A stretch of 64,000 nucleotides of DNA from Patiria pectinifera (lineage: Eukaryota; Echinodermata; Asteroidea; Valvatida; Asterinidae), in the NCBI GenBank assembly GCA_029964075.1, contig CM057134.1:18392905-18456904 (forward strand), read 5' to 3'. A program made the position numbers and the translations under genes. A model generated the notes under the pieces. That model made no database searches and had not been told where the DNA came from. It saw nothing but the letters and a program-made list of their open reading frames with translations. Below are positions 11,483 through 22,155 of the stretch, piece after piece. Within the stretch, counting starts at the first letter, position 1. Every line of letters starts with the position of its first letter.

Positions 11483-12810
11483 CATATCAAAAACCGATCT
11501 CACGATGGCTGTATGAATATATCCATTCATAAACCCTCTACCAAACTCCTTTTTCGCCTGTTTTCTGCCAACAGTCATTTCTAGAAACATACTAGACAAA
11601 CAATCGCTTTCCTAGATGGAAATCAAGAACTATTTCCCAACGATCATTCGGCAATAGAATTTGAAAGAGTCCCTGCAAAAGAGACACTCAATTTTACACT
11701 TGAAGTGCAAGACACTCCTTCGGGCAAGAATCCATACTCAATGGTTTCATTGCCTTTCCTGCTACATTAACAACATACGTGGAAAACTTGAAAACTAAAT
11801 AGAAATTGTTTTCAATGGCTCGTTCTTGAGACCCCGCTGGCGCCAACTCACTAAAAAAAAGCACATTTGGTCATCAACTTCAGAATCATTTCAATACCTA
11901 AAAGTGTTTTCTTTAACCATTCAGGAAACGCTACTTTACGCCCACCCGATTGGTAAAAAAAAAAGTTATGGACGTCATACCAAGGAGATACGCGGAGTGA
12001 CCGATTCTGAACCAACCGCGTTCCAAACAAGCTTGGTTTTACATCAAATTCCCGCTGAACAAAAAAGGGGCAAAATTTGAAGTACCGGTGGTAAGGAGAC
12101 ATATCGGACATGCCAGCATTCGGAGTAACGGGCCCGATGCGACGCAATGTTCGGCAAGTGGCGACACGACACCAAGCGAAATGGCCTACCATATCTGCCC
12201 CGGAGCTCATCGTCAGAAAATAACCCTGACGTTAATTGATTTTGTGTGTCCAAATGAACGAGAGAAAGTAAACAACTTGTCCGAGGCAGCTAGAGGATTT
12301 GGCGACCCCCCCCCCCCCCGCACACAACCAAGTAAAACTCTTCTTTACGAGGTTTGATATACTCCCAACCGTTATAAACTTTCAATAATGTTCTATGCTG
12401 TAACGGAAACTGTATAGGTACAAATTGAAAGGAAACAAGACGAAGCACATTGCCAGGAAGGTAGCAAATCTTGAATAAAAACTCGTCAGTGCAGCTTGGT
12501 TTCTCTAACCATGAAGCTATCTTATAAAACCTATACCCCTTCTTGCCGTGGGCAGAAGATATTCACCGCAAAAATACGCGCCAAGAAGAATATCATTTGA
12601 GTAAAACAGTTTCTTATTGATGTACCTGGCATCCTCAAGTTCATATTAAGGGCTCGAAAGTAATCAGTCCAATTACTTTATTATATAAAACAGCAGCTTA
12701 CAAATGTTGCTTAAATTCTTGCCTAACCTTAGTCAAAATATCACTTCCCTTCACCTTCGAGTTTTTTCCTAAAAACTGATAAACATTTACTAGATTAACC
12801 CGTAACTGAG
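11483..12810. other. Unassigned sequence with a poly-C tract
   Basis: No gene is recognised. A homopolymer run of about 13 C lies near 12307. A 119-codon minus-strand frame (11851-12210) has no recognisable domain. Confidence 0.4.
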
Positions 12811-13210
12811 GCATCGTTTTAGCTGCGGGATAGCAGTTTAACAAATCATCATGTCTCTCCGTTAATCCGTTCGTAAGTTAGTTAGTTAGTTAGTTTGTTA
12901 GTTAGTTGTTTGTTTAGTTAGTAACAAACGCTGACATTGTCTATTGCTCCTACATAGGCCTATTTTGACCGATTCCAACCAAACTTTGTCAAAAGTATCA
13001 GTAGCCCAGCCCGCATGTCACATTACCAAACTGGGGTAAAAGATCACCATGCAGTCACTGGGGTCAAAAACCTAATTTTTTTTGTACTCAAAACACTACT
13101 CCTCCAAGAAATTACATGGCGCAATCACTTGACCCATGCATGAACACGAATTCGTTGGCCCGTAGCTTCCGAGACATTTCCTATCGATCTTGTTAAGTAG
13201 AATAAAACTG
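12811..13210 (-). repeat. Interspersed repeat family I, copy 1, with (TTAG)n
   Basis: It is the reverse complement of the copy at 33555-34032. Shared landmarks are the TAGCTGCGGGATAGCAG end, the tetranucleotide run TTAGTTAGTTAG (12882-12925), ACGCTGACATTGTCTA, CCAACCAAACTTTG, GGTCAAAAACC and ACGAATTCGTTGG. The TAAC/TTAG run is internal to the element rather than a chance microsatellite. There is no coding capacity and the class is unknown. Confidence 0.75.
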
Positions 13211-14651
13211 TTTTCACTATTTTTTTTTTAAAACAGTGCAGAGGGAAGGAATATTTGGGGTAATTAGTAACAGTTAACACTGGAAAAGATCCACAACAAT
13301 TAGTAGCATGGACAGGTTGACGGACGAAAAAACCGGCAGCTGGATCAATTAAGGACAGAGGATGAACTCCTCTAATTGTTGAGAGGAAAATAGACCTTCG
13401 CGGTCAAATCAGTTTTCGCCGGAGGCGGGGGTAATAATTAAGTTACTGTACAAACACGAGACCAAAAAGACAAACAAAGAGCCGTGGCATCCACTCCGTG
13501 ATAATAAAAATTATCGATCTTTTTGGCCATCAATTATTTCGCGACTACTGCTGATAATGAAGGGAACACTGTCAATGTAAATTTCAGACGGATCTGGTAT
13601 AAGGACGAATTTTAAACGATACTACAGGTGGGTGTGATCCAATCTGACAATGATACAGGCTTGAGATGGTTGCTGAAATCAAGTTTCCAAATTTTATTCA
13701 ATCGCCAACAGCAAGAATTGTTGAGTTGCCTATGAAACAGAAGTTAAATATGATGAATGTAGGTAGGTGACAGCTAGATGAATACTGCTTTCTAATTTTT
13801 CACTAATAGTGATATCAGGCCTATAAATTACTTCGCATTTCGCCAAGAATATTAAACACAACATTTTGAAATTTAGGCGGATCGCAATAACCGGTCTTGA
13901 AGCTGTCTTTGAGCATTAGCCATTTTTAACGCTCTGGCTGTCAGTCAGTCTATAGTTAGCCTGGGTTGGGCTGGCTTGAAATAGTCTGCACTTGGATTTT
14001 CTTTTATCATTGGTGTTGGCATTTTTTCCCCCGGGAACACTTTTTTTCCAGTTTATAATTTAGTGTTTGATAATCTAAATAGAAGTCTACTGCTTGGAGA
14101 GAGGATTTACCAAGATAGAAGAAATCATTCGAGAGATATATGAGTTGTGCTGCACTGAGTTGTGCTGCAATTACAATTTCCTCAACATAAAATCCCGTAA
14201 TTGACAGATCTGACTTCGCATGATTTGAATCAGACAAACCGTAAAATCGTGCAGTCTCCCCGGTATTAAAGCACAGCCTCTAACTACGTAGGACGTTTGT
14301 TTGTGAATCAATACTCTAAGCAGGCTTGGTAAAAACGGCTATTAGAATGGGCTAAGTTTGGTGTCTTAACCAAGAATAAGAGAGATTTTCAGCTAAAATC
14401 GGACTATTGCAATACGCCCCTGAATTGCAGCTTAATATGTTAAACCCAGAGCTCTATTTCCTGGAGCTGCTAAGCACAGGAATGTACTAAGCACACAAAA
14501 TATGTGCCTAGAAGAAACAGGTGACCGGCTTAAGTGTCGTGCAATGTATACTGCTTGTGACTGGTATTCAGCTCATTTATGCTTACGGCAGAAATTTGCT
14601 TAGCAAAATGCTCGGCTAAACGGCAGAAATTTGGTCCAGGACTACAAACAG
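13211..14651. other. Unassigned sequence
   Basis: AT-rich DNA with only short frames (76 codons at most). No repeat match within the window was found. Confidence 0.4.
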
Positions 14652-15047
14652 CATTCATAAATACCTGAGACAGTTTACACATTCTTATTTGTCAAGAGCC
14701 CGTCACGTGAGTGGTTTAAACCGCGGATAAAACACAATCTGCTGGTTTAAAACACAATTCCTGCGTTCTGCGCCACATCGCGCAGTACGCGCCGCGCACG
14801 CGCGCTAATTTCCATATTAGGAGATTTTATACACTACGCGAAAGAGGCACATGCCATAAACATGGCCAGAGGGGTGTTTCACATAACATGAAGTAAAAAT
14901 GTTGAACGAAACCGTTGGAAATTGGTGAATTCTTGACGTGTTTTGAATTATTGACCGAAAATTATCGCTATTATCGGCGAACAGGCCCGTAGCTGGTTTT
15001 ACACGTACTGTTTAAAACCGGCCAAGCACATATTTATTCCCTTATCT
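14652..15047 (+). mobile_element. Interspersed element family G, copy 1
   Basis: It starts CATAAATACC..CAGTTTA and ends ACCGGCCAAGCACATATTTAT then TCCC. The left TCAAGAGCCCGTCACGTG and the right TTTAAAACCGGCC also occur in copies at 21788 and 24710. An internal inverted pair (GGTTTAAAC / GTTTAAAACC) links the two ends. Its middle has a CpG-rich block (GCAGTACGCGCCGCGCACGCGC) shared with copy 2, and AGGGGTGTTTCA shared with copy 3. Confidence 0.7.
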
Positions 15048-15870
15048 TCACCTACACACCGAGCTTGGAATATTGTACAAGCCTTACTGACTACACAAGA
15101 CCGGCACCACGCACTGATTTAATTTAGCCGGTGGTTCCTACAACCTCTTATAAACCAAGAACCACTCGTGAATTCTTCTCCTCATCCAGCGAGCAATATC
15201 GCCGTCTGCGTCTCTCTCGACTCCAACTTCTCCTTCGATTCCAATCAAATCCGCCCCTCGAAGAAAAAGACTAAAAGAAAAGAAGGAAAATAATAACTTC
15301 CCTCGCCTGTTGTGCGAGTCCTGACAAATGAGACCAAACGCGGCGTATTTATTCTCTCAACATTCCCCCGAGTCTAACTTCACTTCCCTCCCCCTTAAAA
15401 AACATGACCAAATGTCAAATAGCTCGTTACTTCGGACCAAATTTCGGTGGCTACTCATTTGGCGGGGTTTGCTAGGCAAAACAACAGGGGAACCACGAGG
15501 GGGGGGGGGATTAATTGCCACGACACGCCAACGATTTCGGAATTCGTACTTTTTTGTTTCGGTGTGGCAAACTTTGCTAATATGCCGATTTCTCAAAGCG
15601 AGCGCTGAAAAAACATTACCTTCTTGATTGCATTTTGGTCCATAAATCACGTCCTGTCTATATTGTTTTAATAAATACTTTATGATCCTCGGACAATAAT
15701 GGAGATTTATCAACTGACTAATGAGACTCAAGAACCTTCATGCGGAAACAACCATTGCACTTCAGGGCGACCAAAGATCATTCGACCTGCTATTAATGTT
15801 CGTATCACAGTCACACGTCGAAACCAAAACAAAAACCGTTCCCGATTCGAGGAAGTGAATTTCTTTCGAA
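15048..15870. other. Unassigned sequence; pyrimidine-rich 5' part, poly-G tract
   Basis: 15170-15290 is rich in CTCTC and TTCTCC. A run of about ten G lies near 15500. The overlapping frames of 99 (+) and 124 (-) codons have no recognisable domains. A TCTTATAAACC near 15147 is TATA-like, but nothing downstream supports an exon. Confidence 0.35.
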
Positions 15871-15877
15871 GCAAGGC

Positions 15878-15934
15878 CACGTGACAGGTTTGTTTTGAAA
15901 ATACATGACGTCATGTAAACAAGTGCTGACGTCA
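15878..15934. promoter_or_regulatory. Dense E-box, CRE and forkhead site cluster
   Basis: In 57 bases: CACGTG (15878-15883), the perfect 14-base palindrome ACATGACGTCATGT (15903-15916) with a central TGACGTCA, an overlapping GTAAACAA forkhead-type site, and a second TGACGTCA (15927-15934). This combination is typical of CREB/ATF- and bHLH-bound control elements. No transcript start is evident nearby. Confidence 0.4.
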
Positions 15935-16104
15935 CTTAACAATTACATCGACAGCAAATAAAGGTTTGGATTAAACTGAACCAAGCGAAATCTGAAATTC
16001 GATGAACTTGACTACTTGAACGTGAACTAAAAAGACACCAAATAATGATTTAAATGTCGGGGAAACGCAATGGATTTTGACTTATTTGAAGGATGACAAA
16101 ATAC

Positions 16105-16772
16105 TACAGGGTAAGTCCAAAAGCAAGTGACCCGGATTAATTTTTTTTTCCCGTAAAAACCAATTAAGTTTGATACACAAATGAAGTATGTCTTAAAAGA
16201 GCATGTTCTTCCACTCATCTTAAAAGTATTACTGAAATTGATGAATTGTAGCAGAAGTTATGCATGTTTTACTAAATTTGTTATAGCTGTCCATGGAATG
16301 CCATTGGAAGCTATTGAGCAAAGCGAGAATTACAGATTACACACAAGCATTAAATACAAATTTAGATTTTAATCATTTAAACCGAGACTGAAACAATTTT
16401 AGAGTCAGACTTTGTGTTTTGAATATGAGGAACAAGTCAACTTTTCTTTTCTGAATTACTAACGGCGATTTTTGTCTGTTTCCTTTGCAATTTCTCGATC
16501 ATCCATGGAGGTGCAGTAACATCCATATTTCATGGTATAATTATAATGGGTATTCACCAATGCGTAAAATGGTAAATGACCAGTGGTGGACAGCTGAATT
16601 TGTGATCTTATTATTAAAATAGACATAACTTGGGAATAGAGTATGGAAATTACATGAAAATTTCACAGGTACTAGTCAATAACACGTATGCATATATATA
16701 TGTTATTTTTATGAAATAGAGCGAGCCACTTATATTTTTTTTCGGTCACTTTCTTTTTGACTCACCCTGGTA
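16105..16772 (+). mobile_element. Non-autonomous DNA element, CAGGGTRAGTC ends
   Basis: The left end TACAGGGTAAGTCCAAAAG and the right end (complement of TACCAGGGTGAGTCAAAAAG) form inverted ends of about 30 bases, both continuing to AGTGACC. TA flanks each end. The 667-base interior is AT-rich with no frame over 65 codons. It belongs with the elements at 10307, 18705 and 57420 by end sequence and TA target. Confidence 0.75.
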
Positions 16773-16870
16773 ATCCTAGTAAAGCTGAAAGGCCGGAAAG
16801 TCTCTGGAAGTGTTTTCGTGCATTATTGGTCTACACAATGTGCCTGATTTAGCCCATTCATTTACATTAC

Positions 16871-16998
16871 GGGGTAATCCTATACGATAGCACTGCCCGG
16901 CTATCTTCACCAGCCTAAAACCAGTTTCACAAGTGACAGTCAGTCAGTGAGATAGGTACAAAGAGGACACTAGGCCGGCTCTCACTAGTGGGACCAGC
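16871..16998 (+). repeat. Repeat family M, copy 1
   Basis: It shares GGGGTAATCCTA.ACGA, CACAAGTG, GAGATRGGTACAAAGAGG, ACAC and the terminal AGCAAAA with 19365-19480. The pair is diverged and the class unknown. Both copies lie a short way to the right of a CAGGGTG-ended element, so they may belong to a larger duplicated block. Confidence 0.6.
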
Positions 16999-17084
16999 AA
17001 AACTTTAAACCCCCAAAGACAATATCGCCAATTATGCATTCGGTAACATATTCAACCAGTTACAAAAATGACCGTGAATGTTAC

Positions 17085-17285
17085 CTTAGGGAGATATTCC
17101 CATGAGGTTGCGCAGAAAAAATTCAAAACTATCATGATCCCAAACCCGAATTTACCTTATCCCACCCCATGAATTTTGCTACATTTATGTTTTGGACCAC
17201 GAGCAATCGATAGCCTATTTGCGACATTAAAATGGAGTTGTGACATTAGGGAGACATTGAAATGTCTTCTTAACCTACCTTGTCT
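17085..17285 (+). repeat. Repeat family J, copy 1
   Basis: Landmarks are TTAGGGAGATATTCCCATGAG, TGTGACATTAGGGAGACAT and GAAATGTC.TCTTAACCTACC. The sequence at 33125-33325 is the same in reverse orientation. TTAGGGAGA occurs near both ends of each copy. No frame is present. Confidence 0.6.
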
Positions 17286-17289
17286 CCCT

Positions 17290-18250
17290 AAGGTTTATTT
17301 TGCGATGAAAAAAGTCTCCTTCAGGGTATATTTACTGGAATATTGGGACGTCAAATGTTATTGATCATTTTGTAGCGTTCCTGAAAACTCAAATCCGGTC
17401 GCTTGCAGAAATAGTTCTGTTGGCACTGATGACAACCAAAAATGTCTAAAAAGTCCGGTATTTGTTTGTTTCTATGTTGTTGTTTTTTCCAAGGAAACAG
17501 TCTGGAAAATTAAAAATCCGAGGACTTTTAAGAAAGCTGGGAGCTTTGAAGCGGCCGTTCACCTAGTGGTGTCTATTCAACTGTAGTGATGTCTGAATGC
17601 AATCAGCGCTTTCATAACAAGGCCGGCCGTGTTGGCATCGATTGGATGTATTATTAAACCATCGCGGCTAGACTCCTTGAAATTCAGGAGGAAAAAATCC
17701 CTCCTCGCAAAATACAAAATAGAGCTCTGACATTATTCTGCTGGAAAGAAATATAGTGGTTTCTATGTTTCCTATGTATATAATTTTTTATTTACTTATT
17801 TGCTTGTTTAAATCTATTTTAAAAACAGCATAAATTCGCACCATGAAAACAGATTATTGAAAAAAATGGACATTATTCTATTCAAAAGTTGGTATATTTC
17901 CTCAATTTATTATTTATTCGAGAAAATAATTTGTTCAAGTTTTAGGAAGAATTCGTCCAAAATTATAGGCAGTTTGTACTTTGACCAAAACTTGAACAAA
18001 TGTTGTACAAGAGTAGAACAATAGCGCAAAATTCGTTCAGAAAGCTCATCGATACAAAACATTTCAGACGGCAAAATACCTCGGGTTCTCTTCCTAATAA
18101 AAACAACTCCAGATACCTGTTTATTGAATATATAGTTCAGGGGAATGTGTCTCTGATGGTCTGCTTCAGTACAGAACATTTCCCTATCGTGGTGACACCT
18201 TTAAACAATTTCAGGTGTTTTTTTTAATTAACTAGACATTCATGTAATAC
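17290..18250. other. Unassigned sequence
   Basis: AT-rich, with frames up to 89 codons on both strands (17910-18227), none recognisable. 17540-17720 is somewhat GC-richer, but no feature can be assigned. Confidence 0.4.
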
Positions 18251-18252
18251 AA

Positions 18253-18557
18253 CTCCAACTAGAAGCACTCAGAGAGCGCAAACCTCCGCCAAGGCTAAAC
18301 AATTTCCCGCCATGTTGCCACCACACCCAAAAGAAATACTCGCATAAATGGTGAAGAATACTTTTTAAAAAATCCTGCATCCAGACCCAGATCCGGATCA
18401 TTCCAATATCTAATCGATTTGAACTTGTACCAAGGACCACCACTACAAATTGTTCCATGCAAATCCGTCCATAACTTGTTGTGTTATCTTGTTGACAGAC
18501 AAACCAACTAACCAATCAACGCCGATGACAACATAACCTCCTTGGCGGAGGTAACAA
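18253..18557 (+). mobile_element. CCTCCGCCAAGG-type MITE-like element
   Basis: ACCTCCGCCAAGG at 18282-18294 is inverted relative to CCTTGGCGGAGGT at 18540-18552, and the right end is itself palindromic (ACCTCCTTGGCGGAGGT). Between them lie TGCATCCAGACCCAGATCC, CATGCAAATCCGTCCATAAC and GACAGACAAACCAACTAACC. Repeats with this architecture are common across marine invertebrate genomes. It has no coding capacity. Confidence 0.75.
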
Positions 18558-18704
18558 TAACCATAACCCTAATTGTCTATACCTGATCGATCTACACTTT
18601 TAGCCATTAGATTGCCATTACAGCAAACAAACTTATATTCATTTGTTTCAGAGTGGCTATGCGTTTGAAGCCTTTTTACGCAATCTGGTCTACAAAACGG
18701 GCCC

Positions 18705-19342
18705 TACAGGGCGAGTCAAAAAAGCGGAACCCAAGCCCCCGAAATAGTTGTTCATATTTAAAAAAAAAAAAAAATATGTAAGCTACTTTTAAATAACAAA
18801 TTATTGAAATTGCTCATTCTGTTCAAAGGATGACACAATGACCCTCAAACCTCTTTCGTCCAAAAATGCGATTTCAAGAATTGTCGCCACAATTGTCTTC
18901 AAACATCACCAGCGATAAAACCTCGGTTTAATAGTTAAAAATATTTTTTTAAAAGTCCTTTTGATGGCCTGTCTTTTAAACAAAGAGGATTTTACAAATC
19001 ATATTGTTTGTCTTACCGGGGTTGTTAATAAAGACATTACGGTGTACTACAGTTGACAGTACTTAAAACAACTTATCTGTGTCATTTTCTTTGTTGTTCC
19101 AAACAGTCAGAATACACACTACACTGGGGTTGGTTTTTTTTGGACGAACCAGATTTTAGGGTCATTGCGTTTAAATGGTGATATTCTTTGAATGGATGGA
19201 GCAATTTCAGTAATTGTTTTCATCTAAAAATAACTTATGAAATAGGCTTTCCAGTCATTTTTATATTTGATGCCACGTATTTTTTTAAATTTGAAATATA
19301 ATTTTTGGGGTTCGGGTTCCGGTTTTTTTTACTCAATATGTA
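18705..19342 (+). mobile_element. Non-autonomous DNA element, CAGGGCGAGTCAAAAAA ends
   Basis: The left end TACAGGGCGAGTCAAAAAA is followed by GCGGAACCCAAGCCCC. The right end, complemented, reads TACATATTGAGTAAAAAAAA then CCGGAACCCGAACCCC. The inverted ends are about 40 bases with TA flanks. A partial relative of its end lies at 57420. The interior has no coding frame. Confidence 0.75.
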
Positions 19343-19364
19343 TTTTGCCCTTTTGTTTGCTTTT

Positions 19365-19480
19365 GGGGGTAATCCTAGACGACATCATTACCCGCTCTCA
19401 AGTGACCACAAGTGGGTGAGACACTCCGCGAGATGGGTACAAAGAGGACACCACAGTGGTCCTCTGGGATAGCAAAAACA
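19365..19480 (+). repeat. Repeat family M, copy 2
   Basis: It matches 16871-16998 (GGGGTAATCCTAGACGA, GAGATGGGTACAAAGAGG, ACACCA, ATAGCAAAAAC). The spacing between landmarks differs because of small indels. Confidence 0.6.
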
Positions 19481-20335
19481 ATGAGGCAAATGTCCACACC
19501 CACGCCAAACAGCATTATCTAAGACATTACACAACATTCAGGTGGCCCGAACCTGATGGTACGATTACCTTGACAAGTCGACGGCCAGCTATGATAAGAA
19601 AAGTCGACCTTATCGACAAAAGGATGAAAATCTGCTTATTAAGGTTGACCATATCATTGCACAATATAGGAATCAATGACATAAGCCACCCACACTTACT
19701 TAACAGGTAATGTCGCTCGAATTTGTGGCAAATAAGTGGCACGGTCAACGTTTGGCCGTGAGTATCGATTAAAACGTCCGGGAAATTCTTCAGAGTGTTT
19801 CAATGACCTAGATGTAAACACCCACACACTGAGTATGTTTTGAAGCTTTGAATAGCAAAATGCAATCTGGAATGAGGTTTTTCGATTACATCATGTGATT
19901 AATATCAATTCTTTTGTGGGAATTTTTTTCGGCCATGATTGTGTTTTCCAAAGAGTTCGGGGCAGTGTGTAGCGCCCGAAACGTCGAAAAAAACCCACAT
20001 AGGTGGAGTTTTGTAATATACCTTTACGTTAAATTGACATAAATGGAAATGACTGATGTATTTTACGATCTCGTGTCAGAATAAATATTTGTGGAAAATA
20101 TTCAATATTTGTATAGAATTGCTCATTCTCTATATTCATTGTAATTCAAGCCTGGCCGTGCAACGTATGACCATTTGCGCTCACGAAACGCATTTCACAC
20201 GGCTGATCTATTTGCACGCTGTATCGGCCTTTCCGCCTAAATCCTGTTTTGCAAATTTGTCAGAAAATAATACCATAACTGGATCTGGCATGTCCCAGGT
20301 TCAAGATCACAACCGCTAATGGGCTCGTCTTGTTG
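19481..20335. other. Unassigned sequence
   Basis: No gene is recognised. Frames of 84-87 codons (19456-19710, 20056-20319) have no domain similarity that I can see. Confidence 0.4.
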
Positions 20336-20339
20336 TTGC

Positions 20340-20480
20340 TGCGGGAGCCACTGAAGTCATCGCGAATATTAATGCACTCATGAATATTAATGAGGCCCCA
20401 CATGGGTTGCCGATTCGGCACGGCCCGTGCAGGGGGGTGTAGAGGTTCTTGACGATATCTTGCATTTTTGAATCGAGCCC
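20340..20480. promoter_or_regulatory. Possible homeodomain-bound regulatory block
   Basis: The 11-mer GAATATTAATG occurs twice in direct orientation, at 20364 and 20382, 18 bases apart. It is followed by a GC-rich run (GATTCGGCACGGCCCGTGCAG). AT-rich ATTA cores inside a GC-rich stretch are typical of developmental enhancers. This is a sequence-style inference only. Confidence 0.3.
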
Positions 20481-20834
20481 CGGGCAAGAATTAGTTCTGC
20501 TTGGCTTCCCTAAGGAGAATATGGACAGTGCATCAAGCAGATTTCATAAATGGAAGGCAAAACAGGAAAGGTCAGGGTCGGGTCTTTAACCTTTTTATGT
20601 GATTAGGATTCAGCTCAAGGTTTACAAAAAAACACAAGAAGACCTCAGCAATCCGAGTCTGAAATATAAAATCCTTGGCCGTCCCTTTTACCCACCAAAG
20701 ACGCAGATACAATGAGATAAAATATGCAAATCCTGTAAAGAAAGTACAATGAAATGAGGAAAAAATCTGAAATTATTCCTCCCACGTGCGAAAATTACCC
20801 CGCTTCCTCCATTTCAGCTCAATGTTCCAGCCGC

Positions 20835-20885
20835 ACAGTCGTGAATTGCTATACGCCCGAGGACCATGCCTTGTGTTTCCCTTTG
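20835..20885 (+). repeat. Short dispersed repeat P, copy 1
   Basis: CTATACGCCCGAGGACCATG, then CCTTGTGTTTCCCTTT, recurs at 48457-48507 with two substitutions. It is too short to classify and is probably the surviving part of an interspersed element. Confidence 0.6.
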
Positions 20886-21787
20886 TCCCTGTAATATAAC
20901 ACTCTCCTATAGACTAAGCACAGATCCGTACGATCGAGGACCGTTTTCAACAAAAGAACCAACGCTCGAGGACTGAAAGGATCGTTCTCCTTTTTGCGTG
21001 TCTGTCCTCTTTCGTAAGCCATAAGTACACACCGACTCAATCGTGTAGTAATTAAAACTACGGCAATCTTAACTTCAGACACCAATATCTCATTGCAATA
21101 AATCCCACGAAAAAGAAATTAAGAAACGGCGACTCATCTCTATCCAACTCAAGAATGATGATGACACAGAATACAAAAACCATACAAGAAAAACCAAACA
21201 AAACAAAACTTTGAAGTTACTGCATTCCTGCGCTGAAAGGCTACCAAGCAAGCACATACACACACGAGCTAATCAAATTGGTCAAGACGGGCGCCAGGCG
21301 AGCCCTTCGCGCGCTTTTGGAGCGGTCGTCTGCTCACCGTCGGCCCGGGACAAATTGGCCAAATTAAACGCACGAGTCTTTACATAGGTGATTAAGCCGG
21401 ACCGCGCGCTAACTGCATTTTCAGGGTGCCTACCTGATTGGCTCGACTCCCGTGACGAGATTAGGCGAGATTTCCCAGTAGTTTTGGCGCTCAGTTTCTT
21501 TAGTCCCGTTCACATTAAAACAGATTTCAATTCCGTTTCTTTCATTTTGTATGAGCACCAGATTGGACTTTCATTAAAGATGTCCCAAATACACTATTGA
21601 AACAGCCACCTTGAGGATTTCTGCGTTCCATCAACAGTTAAACAAGTGTGTTACAAAGACCATCGGTGTTTTGCAAGGACCACTTTTTTGAAACAACTTA
21701 TTCAAACTACTGAACTAGTTCTTCTTTCTAGTCGCTACAACATTATACATGCTGTTCATAATAACCCTGACAGGATTTTATTTCCCA
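20886..21787. other. Unassigned sequence with a GC-rich regulatory-like block
   Basis: 21260-21500 stands out: GC-rich (GGGCGCCAGGCGAGCCC) with three ATTGG motifs (AAATTGGTCA, AAATTGGCCAAATT, TGATTGGCTC) and several TAATC/GATTA homeodomain cores. It could be a conserved non-coding element or promoter. No exon is supported. Confidence 0.35.
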
Positions 21788-22155
21788 TTTATAAATACCT
21801 AACACAGTTTAGTCATTCCTATTGGTCGAGAGCCCGTCACATGGCCGGTTTTAAACGGATAATAAAGACCGGCTGGCTGGTCTCAAACGCTTTTCCAGTG
21901 TCACATGAAATTTGATTGGTTGAACGTTCACAATCCTAGTGTAGGCATACGCAATACTACCAGTAAGTCAGTATTTTTTAGTCCTAAATTCACAATACAC
22001 CGTCACAGCTGCGTTAAGCTCCACTCGGCCAGTACGCGCGACGCACGCGCCAATCTCCATATGGAGATTGTTTTAAAAGTTATCAGCATGCAGACTCCAA
22101 CCGGTCTGAAACATTGTGTTTAAAACCGGCCAAGCACACATTTTATTCCCTTATT
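21788..22155 (+). mobile_element. Interspersed element family G, copy 2
   Basis: It starts ATAAATACCTAACACAGTTTAG and ends GGCCAAGCACACATTTTATT then CCC. It shares TATTGGTCGAGAGCCCGTCAC and GGCTGGCTGGTCT with copy 3, and CCAGTACGCGCGACGCACGCG with copy 1. Its middle (about 21897-22003) carries sequence related to family H (CACATGAAATTTG, ATACGCAATACTACCAG). Confidence 0.75.

Noticed and set aside
12882..12925. (TTAG)n as telomere-like repeat
   Set aside because: The unit is TTAG, not TTAGGG, and it is an internal part of repeat family I, which has another copy at 33555.
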